Source of the DNA: JAJCYX01 sp965243825
GTDB taxonomy: Bacteria > Chloroflexota > Dehalococcoidia > Lucifugimonadales > Lucifugimonadaceae
Length of the DNA: 64,000 nucleotides
NCBI GenBank assembly: GCA_965243825.1
Contig: CBDEVT010000001.1
Location: 2,852,001-2,916,000 of the forward strand
Direction of reading: 5' to 3'
Shown here in pieces: positions 8,413-16,493 of this stretch (positions are counted from its first letter, which is position 1; each line of letters begins with the position of its first letter). The notes beneath the pieces were generated by a model. That model did no database searches. It saw only the letters and a program-made list of their open reading frames with translations, and was not told where the DNA came from. Both the position numbers and the translations under genes were made by a program.

Positions 8413-9297
8413 TTAGAACAGCTTTCTACCCGGCACATTCACCCTTACGCGGTATAACGACGTGGAAGCAGTAACGTAGAGGGTGCGGAGGTCGTCATCG
8501 CCCCACGTGAAGTTGGCGATGTGCTCAGGAACGCCGATCACGCCGAGATCGGTTTTGTCTGCAGCGAAGATGTGAATCCCACCGGGTCCGGTCGTGTACA
8601 GGTTGTCTTCGCTATCGATCTTCATGCCGTCGGGAACACCCTCGCCATCCCCCGTCACCTCGACCCAGACATCGCCACCTGAGACGGAACCGTCCGAGGC
8701 GATATCAAATACACGAACGTGGCCGCGATCTGTGTCATTCACAAACAGCTTTGACTCATCGACAGAGAAGGTAATCCCGTTCGGCTGCTCAAAGTCATCG
8801 GCAAGCTGCTCTATCTGGCTGCCGTCTGGCGAAATCCTGTAGACGCCCTGGACATCCATGTCCTGTTCGCGCGGGAAGCCGAAACCGTCCATCCGACCAT
8901 AAGTAGGGTCCGAAAAGTAGATCCAGCCATCGCTCTTGACTGTAATGTCGTTTGGACTGTTTAGCTCTTTGCCCTCGTAGTGAGTGGCAATAGCAGTGAT
9001 CGAACCGTCTTCCTCAGTACGCGTCACACGGCTTCCATGCTCGCAACTCAGCAGGCGGCCCTGAAGGTCCCACGTGTTGCCGTTCGCCTTGTTGCATGGC
9101 TGCCGGAGCGTCTCTACGCCGTCTGCTTCTGACCAGCGACGCATGATGTCGCCTGGCATATCGCTGAATATGACGGAGTTAGTGCGCGGGTCCCACAGCG
9201 GCCCTTCAGTGAAGATGAATCCGGTCGCAACCTGCTCTACGTCAGCCGTGTCACCTACCACTGATCGAATGCGGTCGTCGAGTATGTTCAGAGTCAT
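8413..9297 (-). CDS. SMP-30/gluconolactonase-family lactonase
   Basis: 294 aa six-bladed propeller. The family's metal site is visible: Glu in FTEGPLWDP, Asn in ELNSPNDITV, Asn in QPNGITF and Asp in GVPDGMKID. These enzymes hydrolyse sugar lactones such as gluconolactone. The frame is open further upstream, but the ATG at 9297 has AGGAG 5-6 nt before it and begins just after the ThuA stop, so it is the likely start. Neighbours are a ThuA-family protein upstream and an ABM protein downstream, together a plausible carbohydrate-oxidation operon. There is no signal peptide. Confidence 0.88.
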   Translation of the reverse strand: MTLNILDDRIRSVVGDTADVEQVATGFIFTEGPLWDPRTNSVIFSDMPGDIMRRWSEADGVETLRQPCNKANGNTWDLQGRLLSCEHGSRVTRTEEDGSITAIATHYEGKELNSPNDITVKSDGWIYFSDPTYGRMDGFGFPREQDMDVQGVYRISPDGSQIEQLADDFEQPNGITFSVDESKLFVNDTDRGHVRVFDIASDGSVSGGDVWVEVTGDGEGVPDGMKIDSEDNLYTTGPGGIHIFAADKTDLGVIGVPEHIANFTWGDDDLRTLYVTASTSLYRVRVNVPGRKLF

Positions 9298-9305
9298 CGA
9301 GTCTC

Positions 9306-9959
9306 CTACTTCCTGAGTAGCCAGTTGACCGCGTTGGTCATAAGTAACTGTGCAGATGGATGTATCAGCGAACTGAGCCGGTGTCCGTGGCCAAGGTAGA
9401 CCACGCGCCCTTTTCCGTACTCGTGGCAGAATCCCGCAACGGACTCCCGACCATCTTTGCCCTGGCTTCGTGTGAGCAGATGCACGCGGTCTGGATCGAA
9501 CCACAGGAAATGCTGCTCATCTTCGATCTCGTAGCTTTCAACGCCCTTTGTAATCGGGTGCTCCGAGTCCTCGACGTACACGTCGAATTTTTGGAACGGT
9601 GGATGAAACATGTAGTAGCCACCGACAGTACGCCGATACGGACCGTTCCACGGGTAGTTCCAGGCTGAGTTATGAAGTACCAGGAAAGAGCCTCCGCTCT
9701 TCACGAATCGCTCGATAGCGTCTTCCTGGTAAGGCTGCATCCAGCGCTCAGGCGGCTCTTCATGGCCGTTTGGCCATTCCATTCCGTCCCGGTGAAATAC
9801 AAGCAGCTTCTTGCCTTCTAGCTTTTCTTCTCCTATCGACGTGAAATCGTCTGTGAACTCAGTTTCGAGTCCAGCTGAGTCCAAAACCTTACCGACGCCC
9901 TCAAACGCCTCTTCTGCCTTGTGATAACGGTCTCCGGCAAGCATTACGGCATCGGTCAT
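9306..9959 (-). CDS. ThuA-family (trehalose-utilization-like) protein
   Basis: 217 aa from the ATG at 9959. The fold is glutamine-amidotransferase-like (PF06283): DAVMLAGDRYHKAEEA, GGSFLVLHNSAWNYPW, DEQHFLWFDPDRVHLL, GKGRVVYLGHGH and a final NAVNWLLRK. ThuA proteins are linked to disaccharide or keto-sugar use in several bacteria, but the reaction is not settled. The reading frame extends to 10016 without family similarity. It is the first gene of the operon with the SMP-30 and ABM genes (8 bp to the next start) and is divergent from the MoaD-like gene. Confidence 0.82.
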   Translation of the reverse strand: MTDAVMLAGDRYHKAEEAFEGVGKVLDSAGLETEFTDDFTSIGEEKLEGKKLLVFHRDGMEWPNGHEEPPERWMQPYQEDAIERFVKSGGSFLVLHNSAWNYPWNGPYRRTVGGYYMFHPPFQKFDVYVEDSEHPITKGVESYEIEDEQHFLWFDPDRVHLLTRSQGKDGRESVAGFCHEYGKGRVVYLGHGHRLSSLIHPSAQLLMTNAVNWLLRK

Positions 9960-10058
9960 GGTCCTGTGATCTCCCTGGCAAGTGGCTGATCCTCTTGATG
10001 ATCCAGAATGTATCACCGTTTCAAGTCTTGATAACCACTCCGAGGGCCATGTCGACGC

Positions 10059-10100
10059 TTCGCAAATTTGGCAGTTCGCGTCTAATATTGATCGGACGCG
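10059..10100 (+). promoter_or_regulatory. Candidate promoter with overlapping inverted repeat
   Basis: TTCGCA (10059-10064) and TAATAT (10083-10088) are 18 bp apart, upstream of the MoaD-like gene. The -10 lies between the arms of an inverted repeat, CGCGTC (10077-10082) and GACGCG (10095-10100), as an operator would. The -35 is weak. Confidence 0.35.
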
Positions 10101-10167
10101 ATCTAATCATGGTCCACAGTTCGTCTGTGAGACCAGTTGACTCACGATCAGGAATGCAGGGAGCAAG

Positions 10168-10446
10168 ATGACAGTCACGGTAAAGATCCCCACCCCGCTG
10201 CGGCGGCTAACGGAGCAGAAGGACAAGGTCTCGGCTGATGGCAGCAACATCGCCGGGGTCGTGGAGGCGTTAGAGTCCCAGTATCCAGGTATGAAGGACC
10301 GACTCTGCGACGAGGATGGCGCGCTCCGGCACTTCGTAAACATCTACGTGAATGGCGAGGACGTGCGCTACATGTCCGGGATCGACACCGAGGTGAGCGA
10401 TGGCGATGAGCTGTCTATCGTGCCGGCAGTCGCCGGTGGTCAGTAG
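10168..10446 (+). CDS. MoaD/ThiS-family sulfur carrier protein ending GGQ
   Basis: 92 aa beta-grasp protein: VTVKIPTPLRRLT at the start, FVNIYVNGEDVRY in the middle and DELSIVPAVAGGQ at the end. MoaD/ThiS-type carriers hold sulfur as a C-terminal thiocarboxylate on Gly-Gly. Here one Gln follows the Gly-Gly, so maturation would need removal of that residue, as known for some CysO/HcyS-type carriers processed by a JAMM protease. No E1-like enzyme or protease is adjacent. GGGAG precedes the ATG. It could serve molybdopterin, cysteine or homocysteine synthesis. A strong terminator follows. Confidence 0.85.
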   Translation: MTVTVKIPTPLRRLTEQKDKVSADGSNIAGVVEALESQYPGMKDRLCDEDGALRHFVNIYVNGEDVRYMSGIDTEVSDGDELSIVPAVAGGQ

Positions 10447-10493
10447 AACTTCGCCGCCAGTGAGTTACTGATCCGTTCGAAAATAGAGAATTT

Positions 10494-10533
10494 GGCCGCG
10501 GCTCTTGTTTTGAGGGCCGCGGCTTTTTGTTTT
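10494..10533 (+). terminator. Intrinsic terminator after the MoaD-like gene
   Basis: GCCGCGGC occurs at 10495-10502 and again, self-complementary, at 10516-10523, forming a GC-rich stem around a T-rich loop. It is followed by TTTTTGTTTT. Confidence 0.85.
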
Positions 10534-10556
10534 GACCTTATGAATTAGATGGGGGA

Positions 10557-11309
10557 ATGATGAGAGCACTGTTGGCTGCGATCAATTGCCAGAAAGGCGA
10601 CATCGAGCGCAATCTCCGAACGCATCAGGCAATAGTCGAGGAAGCGAGCAAGCATCATTGCGCCATCGCAGTGTTTCCCGAGATGTCACTCACCGGCTAC
10701 CTGGATCCGCGGCGAGACGACCACAATCCGATTCCGCTAGACGCGGAAGCGGTCGCGGCGATGTGTGATCTGAGTCAGGAATCGAGAATCGCTGTGCTGT
10801 TCGGAATCAGCGAGGCAAACGGAGCCGATCTTCCGTTCATCACACAGGTATATGCGAGAGACGGTCGCATAGATGCTGTGTACAGGAAGCGACATCTTGG
10901 CGAAAACGAGCTGGGGCTATATGCGCCGGGAACAGAATCGACGATTGGCTTAATCGATAGCGATCCGTTCGGGATCGCGGTGTGTGCAGACCGCGATCAA
11001 CCTGATGAGTTCGAGTTTGCAGCCCGTTCAGGCGCGAGTGTCGTCTTTCATCCTTCAGCTCCGGGCCTCTGGGGACGGAGAACCGACGAAGCCTCCTGGC
11101 GTGCCGGATTCGATTGGTGGCGGGACACTTGCATCGAGATTCACGGTCGTCGGGCGAAGCGATTAGGGATTTCCATTGCCGTGGCGACGCAGGCGGGTGC
11201 AACCGGCGACGAAGACTTTCCAGGCTGGGCCGGTTTGATTGGTCCCGATGGAGAGATCAAGGCAGAACTACCCGACTGGAATGCCGGGACGCTGGTGATC
11301 GATGTCTAA
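10557..11309 (+). CDS. Carbon-nitrogen hydrolase (nitrilase superfamily)
   Basis: 250 aa. The Glu-Lys-Cys triad is visible: Glu42 in FPEMSLTGY, Lys111 in YRKRHL and Cys143 in AVCADRD. The superfamily hydrolyses amides, nitriles or carbamoyl groups. The sequence is closest in style to small aliphatic or omega-amidase-like members, but the substrate cannot be fixed. The start is one of two adjacent ATGs (10557, 10560) behind GGGGGA. It is isolated after a terminator, and its stop overlaps by 3 bp the stop of the convergent MBL gene. Confidence 0.88.
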   Translation: MMRALLAAINCQKGDIERNLRTHQAIVEEASKHHCAIAVFPEMSLTGYLDPRRDDHNPIPLDAEAVAAMCDLSQESRIAVLFGISEANGADLPFITQVYARDGRIDAVYRKRHLGENELGLYAPGTESTIGLIDSDPFGIAVCADRDQPDEFEFAARSGASVVFHPSAPGLWGRRTDEASWRAGFDWWRDTCIEIHGRRAKRLGISIAVATQAGATGDEDFPGWAGLIGPDGEIKAELPDWNAGTLVIDV

Positions 11310-12253
11310 TGCCGGACTATGTGTGAAAACTCCCCGGTGTCTGTACCGCGTAGAGGGCTTTCCCCAACTGGGACTACGGTGCTAGCTAGGCTGTATGACT
11401 CGAGCTCGTCCGTCATCACCGTTCGTCCATCGAACACCTGGCCGATCTCAGCTAACGCTTCATCGCGCGCAGCCGTAAGTTCAGCGCTCATGTGCACGAG
11501 GAACAGTTCCCGTACACGGCACTCTGCTGCCAGTTCAGCGGCTCCAAGCGTGCCGGTCTGGCCCTGCTCGACACCTTTCTCTCTCAGCTTTGACTGGAAG
11601 TTACCGCACAACGAAACCAGCGTTGTCGCGCCAGTCGCAAGGTCCACGAGGTGATCACAGGGTTGAGCATCGCCGGTGAAGACCACTGAAGCGCCCGGGG
11701 CGTCAATTCGATAGGCAAGAGAATCGTGGTAAGGCTGAACGTGCTCAGTTCGAACCGCTTTCACAGTGAGATTGGGGTCGCTGATGGCAGTCCCGGGTCC
11801 AATGTCCGTTGCTTGCACCCGAGGCGCTGGGCGTGGGAGGCTTCCACCACGTAGCGAGTGCATAGTCTTGCTCAAGTGGTGCTCCGTTCGGGCATGGAGA
11901 TCAAACGCGAATGCGCCATCAGGCCCGATAAGGCGCTCCACGATCGCCCTCGTGTTTGGCGGACCAAAGATGCGAAGTGGGTTCTCTTTGCCTGTGCTGT
12001 GGTCCCAGCGCGTCATCATGAACGTGCCGAGGTCAGCCATATGATCAAAGTGATGGTGCGTTAGGAACAGGTAGTCGATATCGAGCGGGTGAAGGCCAAG
12101 CTTTGCCATCTTGAAGACCGCAGCAGGACCACAGTCGACCATCACACGGCCCGCCGCTGTTTCTAGGATGTAGGCAGACCCGAAGCGTTCGGAGTTTGGG
12201 ACTGGGCCACCTGAACAGAGCACGATGAGTCTGGCCTCGGGCTGTTCACTCAT
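11306..12253 (-). CDS. MBL-fold metallo-hydrolase (RNase Z-like subgroup)
   Basis: 315 aa metallo-beta-lactamase fold. The dinuclear metal motif is THHHFDHMADL (about residue 65), with further ligands in VFTGDAQPCDHL and the late His in LFLVHMSAE. The layout resembles the arylsulfatase/RNase Z-like branch, whose members hydrolyse esters, phosphodiesters or lactones. The start at 12253 lies 16 bp after the aroB stop, so it is likely the last gene of the alaS-aro run. A connection to aromatic synthesis is positional only. Confidence 0.85.
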   Translation of the reverse strand: MSEQPEARLIVLCSGGPVPNSERFGSAYILETAAGRVMVDCGPAAVFKMAKLGLHPLDIDYLFLTHHHFDHMADLGTFMMTRWDHSTGKENPLRIFGPPNTRAIVERLIGPDGAFAFDLHARTEHHLSKTMHSLRGGSLPRPAPRVQATDIGPGTAISDPNLTVKAVRTEHVQPYHDSLAYRIDAPGASVVFTGDAQPCDHLVDLATGATTLVSLCGNFQSKLREKGVEQGQTGTLGAAELAAECRVRELFLVHMSAELTAARDEALAEIGQVFDGRTVMTDELESYSLASTVVPVGESPLRGTDTGEFSHIVRH

Positions 12254-12269
12254 CGATATCGCTCCCCGG

Positions 12270-13382
12270 CTAGGCGATCACTTTCTCAACGGCTTCGCGT
12301 ACGACCTCTTCGGGAACATCGCGGCGTGTCACAGCTTTGCCAGGCCCTTCAAGTAAGACCCATCTGATGGTGCCTCCGCGGGATTTCTTATCAGATTTCG
12401 TGGCTGCGATGATCTGGTCGGCGGATAAACCAGAAACTTGCACCGGAAGGCTGTACTGCTCAAGAACTGCACGCTGACGATCGACAAGCTCCTGATCGAT
12501 CATGCCGAGCCGGTGCGCGATTCCGGCGGCGGCCATCATTCCAATTGCCACGGCTTCACCATGAAGATATCTGCCGTAGCCTGCCACAGCTTCAATCGCG
12601 TGGCCAACAGTGTGTCCGTAGTTCAACAGCACCCGTGTGTCGCCGCGTTCGAATTCGTCTGCTGACACCACCTCAGCCTTGATCTGGACACTTCTGCGGA
12701 TGGTCTTGACCGGAAGATCCCCTTCGAGGCTCTGCATCTCATCAGCGTGCTGTTCAAACGTGTTAAGCAGATCGCTATCGAGGATCAGGCCATGCTTAAT
12801 CGCTTCGGCCCAGCCACCTGCCATCTCTCGGGGAGGTAACGTAGTCAGGTGATTCACGTCCTGCAAGACGAGTTTCGGTTGGTGGAACGCGCCGACCAGG
12901 TTTTTACCGGCGTCGAGATTCACTGCAGTCTTGCCGCCGATCGATGCATCTACCATTGCTGCGAGAGAAGTTGGTACCTGTACGACAGAAACTCCTCTGA
13001 GCCACGTCGCTGCGACGAAACCGACGAGGTCTCCGGCGACCCCGCCTCCCATTGCAACTATCGTGTCGGTGCGTTCTGCCCGATGGCTTGCAAGCCAACT
13101 GTAGATCTCCTGGACCGTGTCGAGATTCTTTACGCTCTCGCTCATCTCCAGCGACATCACGTTCGTTGCGAAACCGCCGCGTTCCAGAGCCTCGTGCGCT
13201 CGGTGTACGGCAGTCGGGAACATTGCAACGTCGGCGACCAGGAGTGCTTTACCGGAAAGGCCAGCAGTGCCCATCTCAGCGCCGATCGTATCGATCACAC
13301 CACGACCTACGACGACCCGGTAGTCGCCCTGTGTCGTATTCACGACCGCTGCCAGATTTTCTTCAGTCGTCAATCGATGCAT
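12270..13382 (-). CDS. aroB: 3-dehydroquinate synthase
   Basis: 370 aa. NAD- and metal-dependent second enzyme of the shikimate pathway, converting DAHP to 3-dehydroquinate. The NAD loop is GGGVAGDLVGFVAATWLRGV (about residue 110), the substrate region is QVPTSLAAMVDASIGGKTAVN, and metal-binding histidines lie in LNYGHTVGHAIEAV and YLHGEAVAIGM. Full length. Its start overlaps the 3' end of aroK by 20 bp, so the two are coupled. Order on the minus strand is aroE, aroC, aroK, aroB. Confidence 0.96.
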   Translation of the reverse strand: MHRLTTEENLAAVVNTTQGDYRVVVGRGVIDTIGAEMGTAGLSGKALLVADVAMFPTAVHRAHEALERGGFATNVMSLEMSESVKNLDTVQEIYSWLASHRAERTDTIVAMGGGVAGDLVGFVAATWLRGVSVVQVPTSLAAMVDASIGGKTAVNLDAGKNLVGAFHQPKLVLQDVNHLTTLPPREMAGGWAEAIKHGLILDSDLLNTFEQHADEMQSLEGDLPVKTIRRSVQIKAEVVSADEFERGDTRVLLNYGHTVGHAIEAVAGYGRYLHGEAVAIGMMAAAGIAHRLGMIDQELVDRQRAVLEQYSLPVQVSGLSADQIIAATKSDKKSRGGTIRWVLLEGPGKAVTRRDVPEEVVREAVEKVIA

Positions 13383-13935
13383 CCTCTGGCTGTGAAAGGT
13401 GTCTCCAGGCGTCGACGATCAGTTGAGCGACGTCGGCATGGCGAAGGCCTTCGGTATTGAGTTCAATGTCTGCCGCAGTTGCATAGTCTGCCTCGCGTTC
13501 TGCCAGCAGATTGCGAACGCGTTCCACAGGTGCTTCGGTGCCGAGAAGAGGCCTGAGCGCCCTGCCCCGGCGACCGGCCGAGGCGGTCAGACGCTGGCTG
13601 ATGGTTTCCGGGCTGGCTGTCAGGCGGATTACCACGCCGGATGAGGACATCAGCTTCCTGTTTTGCTCACGTGTGGGCACACCGCCGCCTGTGGACACGA
13701 CAAGATCAGAACGTCGTGCGGCCAGTTCAAGCACTTCGGTCTCGAAATCCCGGAACCGCTCTTCACCGTCTTCATCGAAGATTTCAGGGATCTTCTTGCC
13801 TGTCATCTCCTCGATCTCGTCATCCATTTCGAAGAATTCCCAGCCAAGCATGGCAGCAGCCTGACGCCCGCTATTGGTCTTGCCAGTACCGGAGAAGCCA
13901 ATGAGGTATATGTTGCCCTTTTCGCCGCTACTCAT
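13363..13935 (-). CDS. aroK: Shikimate kinase
   Basis: 190 aa. It phosphorylates shikimate at the 3-OH with ATP. The P-loop is GFSGTGKT at residues 13-20. Shikimate-binding residues lie in MDDEIEEMTG, ERFRDFE and STGGGVP, and the lid has RRGRALRPLL. Length fits the family. It starts 6 bp after aroC and overlaps aroB by 20 bp. Confidence 0.95.
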   Translation of the reverse strand: MSSGEKGNIYLIGFSGTGKTNSGRQAAAMLGWEFFEMDDEIEEMTGKKIPEIFDEDGEERFRDFETEVLELAARRSDLVVSTGGGVPTREQNRKLMSSSGVVIRLTASPETISQRLTASAGRRGRALRPLLGTEAPVERVRNLLAEREADYATAADIELNTEGLRHADVAQLIVDAWRHLSQPEDASIDD

Positions 13936-13941
13936 CGCAAT

Positions 13942-15123
13942 TTACGCACCGCCGAACTCGCCGTGTGATGCAATGTAGGCTGCGTAATTACGTTTCATCT
14001 CGGTGATGCTGTCGCCACCGAACTTCTCAAGCATGGCGTGTGCAAGTACAAGCGCCATCATTGCCTCGGCGACAGGACAGGCTCTCGCAACCTGGCAGAT
14101 GTCGCTCCGGTTATAAGCCGCTTCGATGACCTCGCCGGTGTTTATGTCGACTGACGGCAGCGGCCGAGTCATTGTTGCAATCGGCTTGATTGCAACCTGC
14201 GCAACGATCGGGTTGCCGTTGGACATGCCCCCTTCGATTCCGCCGGCATGATTCGATTCTTGACGGAAGCGACGAGGGTCGTCAGGGTCAGGAACGATCA
14301 CGTCCTGCACTTCGCGGCCGGGTCGAGCGGTGTTTGCGAACCCTGAACCGATCTCGACCCCCTTTACGGCATTGATGCTGATCATGGCTTGAGCAAGCCG
14401 GGCATCAAGCTTTCGGTCCCAGTGAACGTGGCTGCCGAGGCCGACTGGCACGCCAAAAGCTACGACCTGCATGATGCCGCCGATAGTAGTACGGTCAGCT
14501 TTGGCAGCGTCTATGGCTGCTTTAAATCGAGTGTCTGAGTCGGAGTCAGAGGCGCGTACTTCGGATGCTTCAACGTCATCCCAGTTGATATTGCCGGGGT
14601 CGATCTCGTCAGAGCGCTCAGCACCGGTGGAAATAGCCCGGGCATGCACAGTGATGCCGAACTCTTCGAGCAATCGTCTGGCTACAGAGGCCGCGGCAAC
14701 CCGTGCCGCAGTTTCCCGCGCACTGGCGCGTTCAAGCACGTTCCGTACATCGTGGTGCATATATTTCAAGGCACCCGGAAAGTCTGCGTGACCGGGAACG
14801 ATACGCGTGTGTGTTTTCTTGTCCACGTCGTCGCCAACCGGATTTGGAGACATAGCGTCGGTCCAGTTGGCAAAATCGCGGTTTTCGATCCACATTGCTA
14901 TTGGAGAGCCCAGCGTCGATCCGTGCCGCACACCGCCACGAAGCTCTGCGCGGTCTTTTTCGATCTTCATTCGACCGCCTGAACCGTAGCCCTTCTGCCG
15001 ACGAGCCATCTGTCGCTCTATGTAGTCCTCATCGATATCCAGGCCCGCAGGTACGCCTTCGACGATTACGGTCAGGCCAGGGCCGTGTGACTCACCGGCG
15101 GTCATCCATCTGAACTCAGTCAT
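13942..15123 (-). CDS. aroC: Chorismate synthase
   Basis: 393 aa. Reduced-FMN-dependent enzyme that makes chorismate from EPSP. The N-terminal signature is TAGESHGPGLTVIVEGVPAG, with RRQKGYGSGGRMKIE and RGGVRHGSTLGSPIA following. Mid-protein residues ARETAARVAAASVAR and late HAGGIEGGMSNG are typical. GGAGAGAC precedes the ATG. The gene lies between aroE and aroK. EPSP synthase (aroA) is not in the window. Confidence 0.96.
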   Translation of the reverse strand: MTEFRWMTAGESHGPGLTVIVEGVPAGLDIDEDYIERQMARRQKGYGSGGRMKIEKDRAELRGGVRHGSTLGSPIAMWIENRDFANWTDAMSPNPVGDDVDKKTHTRIVPGHADFPGALKYMHHDVRNVLERASARETAARVAAASVARRLLEEFGITVHARAISTGAERSDEIDPGNINWDDVEASEVRASDSDSDTRFKAAIDAAKADRTTIGGIMQVVAFGVPVGLGSHVHWDRKLDARLAQAMISINAVKGVEIGSGFANTARPGREVQDVIVPDPDDPRRFRQESNHAGGIEGGMSNGNPIVAQVAIKPIATMTRPLPSVDINTGEVIEAAYNRSDICQVARACPVAEAMMALVLAHAMLEKFGGDSITEMKRNYAAYIASHGEFGGA

Positions 15124-15183
15124 GTCTCTCCATACGCGCTTCGTGATAGCCGTGAATATGCATCATATCCGCTGGGTTGCGCT

Positions 15184-16026
15184 CTATACCTGTTCGCCTA
15201 CCGCGGCAAACATCTTCTCGACCGGCGCAATCAGGCCCGTCGCAAGCTCAAAGCCCACCACACCCTGGTAGATCAGCATGGAAATTCCACCAGCTGGGGA
15301 TGCCCCTGCGCGCTCTGCTTCAATCAGAAACGGGGTCATGGGAGGAGCGTAAACGGCGTCGTAACAGGTCGCCTCGGCCGGAATTAGCTCAGCAGTCACC
15401 GGCGTCTCGTTCGGTGCAGGTCCGCCGTCCATACCTATAGAACTGGTGTTTACCAGCAGGTTCGAGTAAGGCACCACATCAGCCAGCGATGTTGAATCGA
15501 GTTCGATTGCGATGGGCCGGAACCGGCCGTCTGTCATCTCAGCGGCAAGATTCTGGGCCTTCACGACCGTTCTATTCGCGATAGCCACCGTCGCTGCACC
15601 ACCAGTTTTCAAGGCATGAACGACGGCGCGCGCAGCTCCTCCAGCCCCAAAGATGACTGCGTTGGAGCCTTGCGGATCGAATCCAGCAAACTCCTTCAAG
15701 GCCCGCAGGAAACCGGGTGCGTCGGTGTTATGTCCGATCAGCTTCCCATTTTCGGGAACTATCCAGTTGACGGCTCCGATGGCCTCGGCGGTATCTGCAA
15801 GCCCATCGAGCAACGGAATCACCGCCTGTTTATGCGGCAGCGTCACGCAAGACGCGATGAAATCACTGGATCTGAAGGAGTCGATCTTTGACTTCAGGTC
15901 TGTCGGAGACACGTCCCAGGCTTCAAACGTGGCGTCGATATTGCAATGATCGAGCGCTGCCTGCTGGAACTGTGGAGACTTGCTGTGGGCGATGGGGTGC
16001 CCCATCACTCCAATAATCTTGGTCAT
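15184..16026 (-). CDS. aroE: Shikimate dehydrogenase
   Basis: 280 aa from the ATG at 16026. NADPH-dependent reduction of 3-dehydroshikimate. Shikimate-binding SKSPQFQQAAL lies near the start, the catalytic Lys is in CVTLPHKQAVI, and Asp in NTDAPGF. The Rossmann motif is VIFGAGGAARAVVHALK. The frame opens at 16059, but MTKIIGVMGHPIAHSKSP is the normal N-terminus and has AGGA just upstream. It sits 44 bp after ruvX and 60 bp before aroC. Confidence 0.94.
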   Translation of the reverse strand: MTKIIGVMGHPIAHSKSPQFQQAALDHCNIDATFEAWDVSPTDLKSKIDSFRSSDFIASCVTLPHKQAVIPLLDGLADTAEAIGAVNWIVPENGKLIGHNTDAPGFLRALKEFAGFDPQGSNAVIFGAGGAARAVVHALKTGGAATVAIANRTVVKAQNLAAEMTDGRFRPIAIELDSTSLADVVPYSNLLVNTSSIGMDGGPAPNETPVTAELIPAEATCYDAVYAPPMTPFLIEAERAGASPAGGISMLIYQGVVGFELATGLIAPVEKMFAAVGEQV

Positions 16027-16070
16027 ATCTTCCTGAGTGTGTGCTGCTTTAGCGAGCAAGTCTAACGGGA

Positions 16071-16493
16071 TTACTGGCCCGCCAGATAGCTCTCAAGAAT
16101 CAGGGCCGCAGCTGCAGCGTCGATCTGTCCCTTGTTGCGGCTTGGTTGGACACCTGACGCTCGTAGACGATGTTCCGCCTCGTGGGACGTCAATCTTTCG
16201 TCGTGCATTGTGACGGGGATACTGGTGACGGTTCTAAGCTCCTTGCAAAAGGCCTGGGCCTTGCGAGCCGCCGGACCATACGAGCCGTCCATATTTATCG
16301 GTAGTCCGACCACGATGCCTCGGGCCTCGTACTCCTCCGCAAGTTCAGCGATGCGCTGCTGGTCGCCAGGTGCTCCGGAGGCTTGAAGCGTCGTCAGAGG
16401 CGTGCACAGGGTGCCTGTCGGGTCGGAAAGGGCAACACCAATACGAACATCACCTATGTCGACGCCAAGCAACCTCCGAGGCGTATTGCTCAA
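16071..16493 (-). CDS. ruvX: RuvX/YqgF-type RNase H-fold nuclease
   Basis: 140 aa. Putative Holliday-junction resolvase and 16S pre-rRNA-processing nuclease. The signature is LLGVDIGDVRIGVALSD at the start, then GIVVGLPINMDGSYGPAA, TMHDERLTSHEA and a late Asp in QIDAAAAALILESYL. Full length for the family. The start overlaps the alaS stop by ATGA; alaS-ruvX linkage is common in bacteria. Confidence 0.94.
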   Translation of the reverse strand: MSNTPRRLLGVDIGDVRIGVALSDPTGTLCTPLTTLQASGAPGDQQRIAELAEEYEARGIVVGLPINMDGSYGPAARKAQAFCKELRTVTSIPVTMHDERLTSHEAEHRLRASGVQPSRNKGQIDAAAAALILESYLAGQ

